Assembly: GCF_039830135.1 (NCBI RefSeq)
Contig: NZ_CP156081.1
Location: forward strand, 3,024,001-3,088,000
Reading direction: 5' to 3'
Origin: Defluviimonas sp. SAOS-178_SWC
GTDB taxonomy: Bacteria; Pseudomonadota; Alphaproteobacteria; Rhodobacterales; Rhodobacteraceae
DNA: 64,000 nt
Below, piece after piece: positions 45,484 to 54,328 of the stretch. The position numbers and the translations under genes were made by a program. Within the stretch, counting starts at the first letter, position 1, and each line of letters starts with the position of its first letter. The notes beneath the pieces are model-generated. The model had not been told where the DNA came from, did not search any database, and worked only from the letters and a program-made list of their open reading frames with translations.

Positions 45484-48255
45484 TCAGATCTTGTCCCGAA
45501 GCCCCATCAGCGCGGCGGCGAAGGGGTTGTCGGGGTCGATCCGGTCCTTCTTCGGCGGGCGCGTCTCGAAAGTGCGGCCGCCGCCCTGCTCCTCGCGCTT
45601 GCCCTTGCCGCCGGGCTTGCCGCCGGGTTTGCCCTTGTGGGGCTTGCCGCCTCGGTCGCCGCGCGGCTTGCCCTCGCGCTTCTCGCCGCCGCCGTCGCGC
45701 GGGGCCCCGCCGGGGCGCTTGCCGCGCTCGGGACGGTCGCCACGCGGCGCGCGCGGACGCGGCGCCCAGGTAAAGGTGTAGAAGACCTCGGTTTCGGTCA
45801 CGGTTTGCAGCGCCGCTTCCTCTTCGGTGATCGGATTGGCGGTCTTGCCCTCTTCCGTCGGCTGCGCGACGGGTTCGGAACGGACCTTCTCGCGCTCGCC
45901 CGGCTCGCCCTTATAGCCGAGACCGGCCATCAGGTCGGCGAACTGCTCCAGCGTCATGCCGGTGATCGAAAGCATGTCGGGATTGGCCTCGAAGCCCGCC
46001 CGGCTGTCCATCGTGCGCAGGATGTCGGCGAGGCGCTCCAGCATGTCGATGCGGATCGCCCGGGCGCCGGCCGGGTGATAGCCCGAGAGCGTATAATAGC
46101 CCTTCGGCACATCGGGGATGTTCGGCACGGTCACGAGACCCGGCGGCGGGCTTTCGGGGAATTCGTCGAGCCCTTCGAAAAGCGACCAGAGCACCAGACG
46201 GAGCCGCGTCGGCGCGGGCTTCAGCAGGAGCGGCTGGAAGATCGTGTACTGGCCGAACCGCACGCCATGCTTCCTGAGCGCGCCGCGCATGTCCTGGTCG
46301 AGCGCCTTGACCTCGTCCGCCACGCCTTCGCGCGGCAGGACGCCCAGAGCCTCCACCAGCCGGAAGGCGAAGCCGCGGGCAAGACCGGTGAGCGTTTCGT
46401 CGCGCTGAAGGTTCAGAAGCGGCTCAAAGAGCGTCGCGACCTTGCGGTCGATGAAATGCTGGAGCCGGCGGCGGACCTTTTCGGCCACGTCGAACCCGGC
46501 CTCCTCGTCGACGAAGGCCTCGACCTGCGGCTTCATCACGTCGGCGCCCTTCACGAGCTTGCCCATGGCGGAGCTGCCCCACATCAGCCCGCCCTGCTCG
46601 GTGAAGTCGAGCTCGGTATCGGGCGCGTTGTAGAAGCGGTCCGCACGCAAGTGGAATTCGGGGCGCAGCGCCTCATAGGCCGCCTGTTTCAGCGTCTTCG
46701 CCTCGTCGGGCGTGGCCGATCCGTCCTGATGGAAGCGGAATCCTTCGAGACGGCCGACGAATTCGCCCTCGACCGTCACTTCGCCCTTGTCGTTCACCTC
46801 GGCCACGAGGCCCTCCTTCTGCTTGAGCCGGCGAAGGAGGACACTCGTCCGCCGGTCCACAAATCTCTGCGTCAGCGCACCGTGCAGCGCATCCGACAGG
46901 CGGTCTTCTACAGCGCGCGTCTCGTCGCGCCAATGGCTTTCGTCCTGAACCCAGCCCGAACGCTGCGCGACATAGGTCCATGTGCGGATATACGCCAGCC
47001 GTTTCGACAATGTGTCGATATCGCCTTCGGTGCGGTCGATCCGGCGAATTTGCGCCGCCAGCCAGTCGTCGGGGACGTGTCCTTCCTGCAGGAACCCGAA
47101 GATCCGCTGGAGGAGGTTCGCATGTTCCTGGGCCGAGATGCCCTGGAAATCGGGGATGCGACAGACATCCCAGAGAAGCCGCAGGTCGCGCGAATGGCGG
47201 GCGCGGTCGCGGATCGCCGGCAGGTCGGCCAGCGTCTTCAGCGCGCGCAGGTCGTCCGCCTCGCGGCCCCGCATCAGCCATTCGTCCTGCGGCGACACTT
47301 CGAGCGAGGCGACGAGCCGGTCGACCGTGCCGAAATCCAGCGCGGAGGAGCGCCAGTTGAGCCGCTGGATCGGGCTGAAGCGGTGGTTCTCGATGCACTC
47401 GATGACTTCCGGCGCGAGGGGCGCCGCCTCGCCCGTCACCCCGAACGTGCCGGGCGCCATGTGCCGCCCGGCGCGGCCGGCAATCTGGGCCAGTTCATGC
47501 GGGAAGAGGCTGCGCATCCGCCAACCGTCGAACTTTGCGGTCGCGGAAAACCCGACATGGCCGATATCGAGGTTGAGGCCCATGCCGATGGCGTCGGTTG
47601 CGACGAGGTAGTCGACCTCGCCATTCTGGTACATCGCCACCTGCGCATTGCGGGTGCGGGGGGAAAGCGCGCCCATCACAACCGCCGCACCGCCCTTCTG
47701 GCGGCGGATGAGCTCGGCAATCGCATAGACGTTTTCAACCGAAAACCCGACGATGGCGCTGCGGGCGGGCATCCGGCTTATCTTTTTCGAACCTGAATAG
47801 GTCAGCGTCGAAAACCGCTCCCGCCGCAGGAACTGCACCTTCGGCACCAGCGCCGCGATCGCGCCGCGCATCGTGTCGGAGCCGAGGAACAGGGTCTCCA
47901 TGAGGCCGCGCGCGTTCAGGAGACGGTCGGTGAAGACATGGCCGCGCTCGGGGTCCGCGCAGAGCTGGATCTCGTCCACGGCAAGGAAATCGGCGCCGAT
48001 ATCGGTGGGCATCGCTTCGACCGTGCAGACCCAGTACTGGGCGCGGGCACCGACGATACGCTCCTCTCCGGTGACGAGCGCGGCGACGGCGGGCCCGCGC
48101 GCGGCAACGATCCGGTCGTAGACCTCGCGCGCGAGGAGCCGGAGCGGCAGGCCGATCACGCCCGTGCGGTGCGCGAGCATGCGTTCGATCGCGTAATGTG
48201 TCTTGCCTGTGTTCGTCGGTCCGAGGACCGCGGTGATCCTCGTCTCCGCCGCCAT
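45484..48255 (-). CDS. SUV3-like DEAD/H-box helicase
   Basis: The 923-residue helicase has Walker A GPTNTGKT at residues 12-19, the Walker B/DEAD-equivalent VDEIQLC near 93, motif III LFLGSDT, and a C-terminal helicase domain with QIAGRAGRH. It resembles mitochondrial SUV3 and bacterial relatives. The last 90 or so residues are a Lys/Gly/Arg-rich disordered tail (about 815-905) ending in IDPDNPFAAALMGLRDKI, likely an RNA-binding or protein-docking extension. An RNA-turnover role with the S4 protein is inferred. Confidence 0.9.
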   Translation of the reverse strand: MAAETRITAVLGPTNTGKTHYAIERMLAHRTGVIGLPLRLLAREVYDRIVAARGPAVAALVTGEERIVGARAQYWVCTVEAMPTDIGADFLAVDEIQLCADPERGHVFTDRLLNARGLMETLFLGSDTMRGAIAALVPKVQFLRRERFSTLTYSGSKKISRMPARSAIVGFSVENVYAIAELIRRQKGGAAVVMGALSPRTRNAQVAMYQNGEVDYLVATDAIGMGLNLDIGHVGFSATAKFDGWRMRSLFPHELAQIAGRAGRHMAPGTFGVTGEAAPLAPEVIECIENHRFSPIQRLNWRSSALDFGTVDRLVASLEVSPQDEWLMRGREADDLRALKTLADLPAIRDRARHSRDLRLLWDVCRIPDFQGISAQEHANLLQRIFGFLQEGHVPDDWLAAQIRRIDRTEGDIDTLSKRLAYIRTWTYVAQRSGWVQDESHWRDETRAVEDRLSDALHGALTQRFVDRRTSVLLRRLKQKEGLVAEVNDKGEVTVEGEFVGRLEGFRFHQDGSATPDEAKTLKQAAYEALRPEFHLRADRFYNAPDTELDFTEQGGLMWGSSAMGKLVKGADVMKPQVEAFVDEEAGFDVAEKVRRRLQHFIDRKVATLFEPLLNLQRDETLTGLARGFAFRLVEALGVLPREGVADEVKALDQDMRGALRKHGVRFGQYTIFQPLLLKPAPTRLRLVLWSLFEGLDEFPESPPPGLVTVPNIPDVPKGYYTLSGYHPAGARAIRIDMLERLADILRTMDSRAGFEANPDMLSITGMTLEQFADLMAGLGYKGEPGEREKVRSEPVAQPTEEGKTANPITEEEAALQTVTETEVFYTFTWAPRPRAPRGDRPERGKRPGGAPRDGGGEKREGKPRGDRGGKPHKGKPGGKPGGKGKREEQGGGRTFETRPPKKDRIDPDNPFAAALMGLRDKI

Positions 48256-48265
48256 GAGACCGCTC

Positions 48266-48826
48266 CTAGAGTGCCGTTCCGGACGTCTTCTTTTCCAGCC
48301 GTTCGAGCGCCTGCTTTATGTTGTCCTGATGCGGATGTATAGCCAGCGAGGCGCGGTAGACCTCCATCGCCGAAGCGTCGCGGCCAAGCTCTTCGAGAAT
48401 CATCCCGAGGCCGTCGAGGGCGCCGAAATGATGCACGTTCAGGGCGAGCGTCCGCTCGATGTCCGCGACCGACGGCCCGAACTGTCCGGCGAGGAAATAG
48501 GCGGTGGCCCGCGCGTTCCAGCCTTCGGCGAAATCCGGCGCATGATCGGTGAGCGCGGTAAAATGCTCGATCGCGGCGACAAGGTCGCCGGCATCCATCG
48601 CCTCGCGCCCCCGCTTGAGCAGGAGATCCATCGACGCCGAGCCGGATTTCGACCATTCCCGCAGGATATCGGCCTGTGCCCTTTGCCACTCCGGGTTGTT
48701 CGGGTCAGCAAGTTCAGCGTAAAGGTTGTCGAGCATATCTGACGCGGCGGCAACCGGACCGGCCAGCGATAACGCAACGGCAAAGGCCGCCGATAGCACG
48801 TGGAGGTGGGTGGTTAAACGTCCCAT
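48266..48826 (-). CDS. Exported TPR-repeat protein
   Basis: The 186-residue protein has a signal peptide (about 1-27, LSAAFAVALSLAGPVAAA) and three TPR-like repeats (about 65-175: AMDAGDLVAAIEHFTALTDHAPDFAEGWNARATAYFLAGQFGPSVADIERTLALN...). It probably acts as a periplasmic scaffold. No good ribosome binding site was seen before ATG 48826. It follows the helicase gene upstream at a 10-base spacing and is divergent from the SCP2 gene. Confidence 0.82.
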   Translation of the reverse strand: MGRLTTHLHVLSAAFAVALSLAGPVAAASDMLDNLYAELADPNNPEWQRAQADILREWSKSGSASMDLLLKRGREAMDAGDLVAAIEHFTALTDHAPDFAEGWNARATAYFLAGQFGPSVADIERTLALNVHHFGALDGLGMILEELGRDASAMEVYRASLAIHPHQDNIKQALERLEKKTSGTAL

Positions 48827-48893
48827 AACGGTGCAGAGTGTAGACGAAACGCGCCGGAAAGCGAGACCCCCGGCGGTCACATTTGGAGGAACG

Positions 48894-49181
48894 ATGAGCG
48901 AAGTGGTGAAGGCGGCCGTGGCGGCGCTGAGCGAGAAGATCACCGGCGGCATTCCGGGCGTGGCGAAATTCGTCATCCAGGACGAAGGCGCGCTGATCAT
49001 CGACGGCACCGGCGTCCGAGCCGGCGACGATGAGGCCGATGTCACGCTGACGGCGGACCGCGAGACCTTCGAGGGAATCCTGTCGGGCGACGTCAATCCG
49101 ACGGCGGCCTTCATGCAAGGCAAGCTCGCCGTCGACGGCGACATGGGGCTGGCGATGCAACTGGGCGCGGTCCTGTCCTGA
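48894..49181 (+). CDS. SCP2-domain lipid-binding protein
   Basis: The 95-residue product has the sterol-carrier-protein-2 fold pattern (GVAKFVIQDEGALIIDGTGV...ADVTLTADRETFEGILSGDVNPTAAFMQGKLAVDGDMGLAMQL). It should bind acyl or lipid ligands in the cytoplasm. GGAGGA precedes the ATG. It is followed after two bases by a lysophospholipase gene on the same strand, suggesting a lipid-metabolism pair. Confidence 0.9.
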   Translation: MSEVVKAAVAALSEKITGGIPGVAKFVIQDEGALIIDGTGVRAGDDEADVTLTADRETFEGILSGDVNPTAAFMQGKLAVDGDMGLAMQLGAVLS

Positions 49182-49183
49182 GG

Positions 49184-50119
49184 ATGGAGACGGCCCCCTT
49201 CTACGACGACGTGGCCGAGGCGCCCGCAGGTGCGACCTGTGTCTGGCTCGGCACGTCCGACGGGGTGCGCATTCGCGCGGCGCATTGGCGCGGCGGCACG
49301 AAGGGGACGGTGCTGCTGTTCTCCGGCCGGACCGAGTACATCGAGAAATATGGCCCTGCCGCGGGGGAGTTCGCGGAACGGGCCTATGCGATGGCGGTGC
49401 TCGACTGGCGCGGCCAGGGCATCGCCGACCGGCTCATCGAGGAACGGGCGCCCGGCCATGTCGGCAGGTTCGGTGATTACCAGCGCGACGTGGCGGCCTT
49501 CATGGAGTTCGTCCGGGCGGAGAAACTGCCCGAGCCCTATTTCCTCCTCGGTCATTCCATGGGCGGCTGCATCGGGCTTCGGTCGATCTATGACGGGCTT
49601 CCGGTCCGGGCGGTGACGTTCTCCGCGCCGATGTGGGGGATCAAGATGCATCCCCTCCTGCGCCCGGTGGCCTGGACTTTGTCCACCCTCGCGCCGATTC
49701 TGGGGATGGGCGACCGCCTGGTGCCCTCCACCTCGCCGATGACCTATGTGCTCGAAGCGCCCTACGAGGGCAATTTCCTGACGCGCGACCGGGAGATGTT
49801 CGATTTCATGCAGCGCCAGCTGACAGTGCATCCGGACCTCGCCATCGGCGGACCGACGCTGCAATGGCTGCGCGAGGCGCTTTGCGAGACGCGGGCACTG
49901 GCCCGCCGCCCCTCGCCCGGCCTGCCCTGCCTCACCGTTCTCGGGTCCGAGGAGCGGATCGTCCACGCGCCCGCGATCCACGCGCGGATGGGGCGCTGGC
50001 CGGGGGCGGAATTCGACCTTGTCGACAATGCCGAGCACGAGCTGATGATGGAAAACCCGGCCATCCGGAAGCGGTTCTACGACATGTCGGCCACGCTCTT
50101 CGACGCCCATCGCGGCTGA
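49184..50119 (+). CDS. Lysophospholipase-like alpha/beta-hydrolase (PldB-like)
   Basis: The 311-residue hydrolase has the PldB-like start (LFSGRTEYIEKYGPAAGEFAERAYAMAVLDWRGQG), the nucleophile elbow LGHSMGGC and a C-terminal catalytic His in NAEHELMMENP. It probably cleaves lysophospholipids or monoacylglycerols. The gene lies just downstream of the SCP2 gene, and a hairpin follows its stop. Confidence 0.88.
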   Translation: METAPFYDDVAEAPAGATCVWLGTSDGVRIRAAHWRGGTKGTVLLFSGRTEYIEKYGPAAGEFAERAYAMAVLDWRGQGIADRLIEERAPGHVGRFGDYQRDVAAFMEFVRAEKLPEPYFLLGHSMGGCIGLRSIYDGLPVRAVTFSAPMWGIKMHPLLRPVAWTLSTLAPILGMGDRLVPSTSPMTYVLEAPYEGNFLTRDREMFDFMQRQLTVHPDLAIGGPTLQWLREALCETRALARRPSPGLPCLTVLGSEERIVHAPAIHARMGRWPGAEFDLVDNAEHELMMENPAIRKRFYDMSATLFDAHRG

Positions 50120-50137
50120 ACCGGAGGCCGGCCGGTT
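50119..50137. terminator. Hairpin between lysophospholipase and Anbu genes
   Basis: AACCGG (50119-50124) pairs with CCGGTT (50132-50137) around a seven-base loop, directly at the end of the lysophospholipase gene and before the convergent Anbu operon end. Confidence 0.4.
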
Positions 50138-50164
50138 CGCGTCAATCCGTCAAGGTCGGTAGGA

Positions 50165-50890
50165 TCAGATCTTCACCTTCGCGAAACTGTCGCGAAGCGC
50201 TTTCGACCAGGCCGCGCTCATCTTGGCGAAATCGGGATCGCCTGCCTCGATCCGCCGCTGCTCGGCGACGCGGCAGTCGTCGCGGCGGATGACCGCGAGG
50301 TCGAGCGGCATCCCCACCGACAGGTTGGAGCGGAGCGTCGAGTCCATCGACAAGAGCACCGCCTTCTGGGCATCGGCAAGGGACGTGTCGGGCCGCACCA
50401 CCCGGTCGAGGATCGGCTTTCCGTATTTGTGCTCTCCGATCTGGAGGAACGGCGTGTCGTCAGTCGCCTCGATGAAATTGCCCTCCGGATAGATGAGGAA
50501 CATCCGCATCGCCCCGCCCTTGCGCTGGCCGGCGACGATCATCGAGGCCGAGACCCCCTGGCGCATCACGGCCAGCTTGTCGTCCACCGTCTGGCGCACC
50601 CGGGCAAGCGTATTGCCGACGATCTCGGCCACCGACAGCATGGTCGGCGCCATCATGATCGAGGTGTCGGGCCCGGCCTCGGGATCGTCGATCGCCTCGC
50701 GCAGCTCGGCGATGGCGGTCTGGGTGACCGACAGGCTGCCCGCCGTGACGATCGCGATCACGCGTTCGCCGGGATCCTCGAACATGAACATCTTGCGGTA
50801 GACCGCGATATTGTCGAGCCCGGCATTGGTACGCGTGTCCGAAAGGAGCACGATACCCTCGTTCAGCAAAAGCCCGACGCAATATGTCAT
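50165..50890 (-). CDS. Anbu proteasome-like peptidase
   Basis: The 241-residue protein is of the Ntn-hydrolase fold. Removal of the initiator Met would expose Thr2 in MTYCVGLLL, which fits the N-terminal nucleophile of proteasome-type proteins. The GSLSV and DPEAGPDTSIMMAPTMLSVAEIVGNTLARVR stretches match the Anbu (ancestral beta subunit) family. Peptidase activity has been difficult to show for Anbu. It is the last gene of a four-gene minus-strand operon with transglutaminase, alpha-E and circularly permuted ATP-grasp genes. ATG 50890 was chosen because the upstream in-frame codons would displace the Thr. Confidence 0.92.
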   Translation of the reverse strand: MTYCVGLLLNEGIVLLSDTRTNAGLDNIAVYRKMFMFEDPGERVIAIVTAGSLSVTQTAIAELREAIDDPEAGPDTSIMMAPTMLSVAEIVGNTLARVRQTVDDKLAVMRQGVSASMIVAGQRKGGAMRMFLIYPEGNFIEATDDTPFLQIGEHKYGKPILDRVVRPDTSLADAQKAVLLSMDSTLRSNLSVGMPLDLAVIRRDDCRVAEQRRIEAGDPDFAKMSAAWSKALRDSFAKVKI

Positions 50891-50924
50891 GTTCCGGTTC
50901 CCGATCCCCTCGCGAGGCGCGACA

Positions 50925-51731
50925 CTATTGCTGAGCTTGCTGGACCGCAACCGTGACTTCGAGGCTTTCCACCCCGAGGCCACGGGCTATGCCGCGGATG
51001 GGCGCGGCGTTGTGGGCGTCGTAGCCGGACCCGAGGCGGACATAGCGGTCGTCGGGGCAGCAGCGGTTGGCCGGGTCGAAGCCGATCCAGCCAAGCCCGT
51101 CGATCCAGATCTCGGCCCAGGCATGGGCCGCCTCGTGCGGGCTGCCGTCCTCGGCGGCGAAGAGGTAGCCCGAGGCATAGCGCGCCGGCAGGCCGAGGAC
51201 CCGCGCCGCGGCGATCAGCGCGTGGGCGTGGTCCTGGCAGACACCTTCGCCGAGGGCCAGCGCCTCGGCGGCCGTCGTGTGCGCCTCGGTCGCGCCGGGG
51301 CGGTAGGCGATGGCGTCGGCCACTGCCCGTGAAAGCGCATGGGCGCGCGCCAGCGGCTCGTCCTCCGCCACGGCTTGCGCCAGTGCGTTCAATCCCGCGT
51401 CGGCCCGGGTCGCGTGCGTTTCGCGCAGATAGACGACCGGGTTCACCGCCTCGCGATGCCCCTGCAACAAGCCCGACAGGTCGGCCGTCTCGACGGTGCC
51501 GGAGACCGCCACGGTGACGTGATCGGCCGGCCCCCGGACCGACCAGCTTTCGATCCAGTCCCCTGCCCCGTCGCGGAAAGCCGCGCCTTTCTGGCCGCCC
51601 TCGACTTCGATCTCCCAGTCGAGAACCTTCTGGCCGTCGAACACCGAGGGGGTCAGCCGCAGGCTTTGGACCGCGACCCGGATCGGCGCGTCGTAGCGGT
51701 AGACCGTGCGGTGCGAGACGCCGAGCTTCAT
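50925..51731 (-). CDS. Transglutaminase-like cysteine protease
   Basis: The 268-residue protein has an N-terminal beta-rich region (VSHRTVYRYDAPIRVAVQSLRLTP) and a transglutaminase core with Cys165 in GEGVCQDHAHALIAAARVLG, His203 in AAHAWAEIWI and Asp219 in GWIGFDPANR. That is the Cys-His-Asp triad. In Anbu operons it is proposed to process or ligate peptides made by the ATP-grasp enzyme. It overlaps the alpha-E gene start by four bases and precedes the Anbu gene by 34 bases. Confidence 0.92.
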   Translation of the reverse strand: MKLGVSHRTVYRYDAPIRVAVQSLRLTPSVFDGQKVLDWEIEVEGGQKGAAFRDGAGDWIESWSVRGPADHVTVAVSGTVETADLSGLLQGHREAVNPVVYLRETHATRADAGLNALAQAVAEDEPLARAHALSRAVADAIAYRPGATEAHTTAAEALALGEGVCQDHAHALIAAARVLGLPARYASGYLFAAEDGSPHEAAHAWAEIWIDGLGWIGFDPANRCCPDDRYVRLGSGYDAHNAAPIRGIARGLGVESLEVTVAVQQAQQ

Positions 51732-52681
51732 CGCGTCTCCCCACTCAGATAGGTGTCGTGCACCAAGGCGCCGATCCGGGCGATCTGGCCGATGAACCGG
51801 GTCAGGAACTCGTGCATGCCCTCCTCGAAGATTGCCTCGACCGTCAGACCCGCGACCTCGTCGCGCAATTTGTCGGCGGCGTGTTTCGCCGGGGTCTCGC
51901 GCCCGTAGGCCGTGGCGAGGTGATCGAGATGCGCCGCCGCGCCCGTGATCGAGGTCAGGAGCGACCGCGGGCATTGCCGGTTGAGGATCAGGAAATCCGC
52001 GACCTTGGCGGGCGTGATCTCTCCCCCGTAGGCCCAGTGAAAGGCGCGATGGGCCGAGAGCGCGCGGAGCAATGTCGTCCACTGGTAGGAATCGAGCCCG
52101 CTCCCCACATATTCCGCGCGCGGCAGGAGCACGTAGTATTTCACGTCGATGAGCCGCGCGGTGTTGTCGGCCCGCTCCAGCCGGTAACCGAGGCCGAGGA
52201 AATCGTAGCCGTCGTTGCGCAGAAGCGTCGTGTCGATGGCGCCCCGGACCTGGGCCGCGTGGCGCATCGTCCATTCGGTCAGCTGGCTCGTCTCGACGGC
52301 GCTCCGCTCCGCCCGCTCCAGCTGCCGCAACTCCTGATAGGCGGTGTTAAGCGCGTCCCAGACCTGCGCGGTCAGGGCGGTGCGGACGATCCGGCCGTTC
52401 TCGCGCGCGCGTTCGAGGCAGGAGGCGACGGAGGACGGGTTGTCACGGTCGAAGAAGAGATAGCTTTCGATATTGCGCTGGATCGGGTCGCCGTACTTCT
52501 TCGCGAACCCGGCGGCCGTCCCGGATGCCTGGAGGAGCGAATCCCATTCGTTGCGGTAGCCATGCCCGGCCGAGGGCAGCAGCGCGATCCGGGCGCCGAC
52601 CTCGAGAAGCCGCGCCGAGGTTTCGGCCCGCTCCATGTAGCGGCCGATCCAGTAGAGATTGTCAGCAGTCCGGCTCAGCAT
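51728..52681 (-). CDS. Alpha-E domain protein (DUF403)
   Basis: The 317-residue, all-helical protein starts MLSRTADNLYWIGRYMERAETSARLLEV, the diagnostic alpha-E motif, followed by helices with conserved ERAD/ERAE-like acidic sites (YRLERADNTARLIDVKYYVLL). Function is unknown. In this conserved cluster the alpha-E protein always accompanies the COG2308-type ATP-grasp and transglutaminase proteins. ATG 52681 places the gene five bases after the ATP-grasp stop. Confidence 0.92.
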   Translation of the reverse strand: MLSRTADNLYWIGRYMERAETSARLLEVGARIALLPSAGHGYRNEWDSLLQASGTAAGFAKKYGDPIQRNIESYLFFDRDNPSSVASCLERARENGRIVRTALTAQVWDALNTAYQELRQLERAERSAVETSQLTEWTMRHAAQVRGAIDTTLLRNDGYDFLGLGYRLERADNTARLIDVKYYVLLPRAEYVGSGLDSYQWTTLLRALSAHRAFHWAYGGEITPAKVADFLILNRQCPRSLLTSITGAAAHLDHLATAYGRETPAKHAADKLRDEVAGLTVEAIFEEGMHEFLTRFIGQIARIGALVHDTYLSGETR

Positions 52682-52685
52682 CGCA

Positions 52686-54101
52686 TCACTCCGCCAGCAC
52701 CCATGTGTCCTTGACGCCGCCCCCTTGCGAGGAATTGACGACAAGCGACCCCTCGGTCAACGCAACCCGCGTCAGGCCGCCGGGCACCAGTTCGATCGTC
52801 TCCCCGACGAGGCAATAGGGCCTCAGATCCACATGGCGCGGCGCCACGCCTTCGGCGACGAAGGACGGACAGGTCGAGAGCGCCAGCGTCGGCTGCGCGA
52901 TGTAGTTGCCGGGATTTTCACGGATGAGATCGGCGAAGGCGGCGATCTGCGCCTTGGTCGATTTCGGCCCCACCAGCATGCCGTAGCCGCCCGAACCGTG
53001 CACTTCCTTCACCACGAGGTCGCCGAGGTTGTCGAGGACATGGCCAAGGTCGTCGGGCCTGGCGCATTGCCAGGTCGGCACGTTCTGCAGGATCGGCTCC
53101 TCGCCGAGATAGAAGCGGATCATCTCGGGCACGTAGGTATAGACCGCCTTGTCGTCGGCCACGCCTGCACCCGGCGCCGAGCAGATCGTCACCCCTCCCG
53201 AACGGTAGACGTCCATCAGCCCCGGCACACCAAGCATCGAATCCGGCCGGAAGCACAGCGGATCAAGGAAGGCGTCATCGACGCGGCGGTAGATCACGTC
53301 GACCCGTTTCGGCCCTTCCGTCGTGCGCATCCAGACGAGCCCGCTTTCTACGAAAAGGTCCGGCCCCTCGACCAGTTCGACCCCCATGAGGTCGGCAAGG
53401 AAGGAATGTTCGTAATAGGCCGAGTTGAAATGACCGGGCGTCAGGATAACGACCGTCGGCTCGCCCTCGCATTTCGCTGGCGCGACCGAGGCGAGCGTGC
53501 GGCGCAGAAGCTCCGGATAGGCGTCCACCGGCTCGATCCGGTTCTCTCGGAAGAGGGCGGGAAACATCCGCATCATGATCTCGCGGTTTTCCAGCATGTA
53601 GCTGACGCCGGACGGGGTGCGGCAGTTGTCTTCCAGCACGAAGAAATCGTCCGGGCCGGTGCGCACGAGGTCGATACCGACGATATGGGCATAGACCCCT
53701 TTCGGCGGCACGAAACCGGCAACCGCCTTTTCGTAAGCCTCGTTGCCGTAGACCAGATGCGCCGGGATGCGCCCGGCGCGGATGATCTCTCCGCGTCCGT
53801 AGACATCGACGAGAAAGGCGTTGAGCGCCGCCGCCCGCTGCTTGATACCGCGATCGAGGCGGCGCCACTCTGCCTGCGAGAAGATCCGCGGCAGCATATC
53901 GAACGGGATCAGCCGGTCCGGGTCGCCGCCGTCGCCATAGACCGCGAAGGTGATGCCGATGCGGCGGAACAGCGTCTCCGCCTCGGCCTGCTTCATTGCC
54001 CGCAATTCCGCCGGCATGGACCGGGTCCAGCCTTCAAGGGCCGCATAGAGGCTGCGCACCGCGCCGCCGTCATACATCTCGTTGAAATAGTGTGCGGTCA
54101 T
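52686..54101 (-). CDS. Circularly permuted ATP-grasp protein (COG2308)
   Basis: The 471-residue protein shows the permuted ATP-grasp arrangement of the DUF404/DUF407 family (DVYGRGEIIRAGRIPAHLVYGNEAYEKAVAGF, VLEDNCRTPSGVSYMLENREIMMR, LLVGPKSTKAQ). Comparative work on amidoligases predicted that such enzymes form peptide or isopeptide bonds. It is the first gene of the operon ATP-grasp, alpha-E, transglutaminase, Anbu, and is divergent from pepF across 227 bases. Confidence 0.9.
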   Translation of the reverse strand: MTAHYFNEMYDGGAVRSLYAALEGWTRSMPAELRAMKQAEAETLFRRIGITFAVYGDGGDPDRLIPFDMLPRIFSQAEWRRLDRGIKQRAAALNAFLVDVYGRGEIIRAGRIPAHLVYGNEAYEKAVAGFVPPKGVYAHIVGIDLVRTGPDDFFVLEDNCRTPSGVSYMLENREIMMRMFPALFRENRIEPVDAYPELLRRTLASVAPAKCEGEPTVVILTPGHFNSAYYEHSFLADLMGVELVEGPDLFVESGLVWMRTTEGPKRVDVIYRRVDDAFLDPLCFRPDSMLGVPGLMDVYRSGGVTICSAPGAGVADDKAVYTYVPEMIRFYLGEEPILQNVPTWQCARPDDLGHVLDNLGDLVVKEVHGSGGYGMLVGPKSTKAQIAAFADLIRENPGNYIAQPTLALSTCPSFVAEGVAPRHVDLRPYCLVGETIELVPGGLTRVALTEGSLVVNSSQGGGVKDTWVLAE

Positions 54102-54328
54102 TGATCATCCCGTGCCGCTCCGGCGATTCCGCGGGCGGTTGTCGAATTGTTAGGCACCCAGGACAGTGGCGCAAAGCGCGACCACGCGATCAGCCCATGA
54201 CCCGAACGAAAAAACGCTGAAAAAATCCACATACGCCTAAATATTGGGCAGAAAACTGCGAGGTTCTCGACCTTGCAGAGCGCGCGCCCCGCGCCTTATG
54301 TCTGGGGCACCGGAAAAAAGAGGACGCC

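Noticed and set aside
45421..47796. 791-codon plus-strand frame over the helicase
   Set aside because: Antisense shadow of the SUV3-like helicase, with no family similarity.
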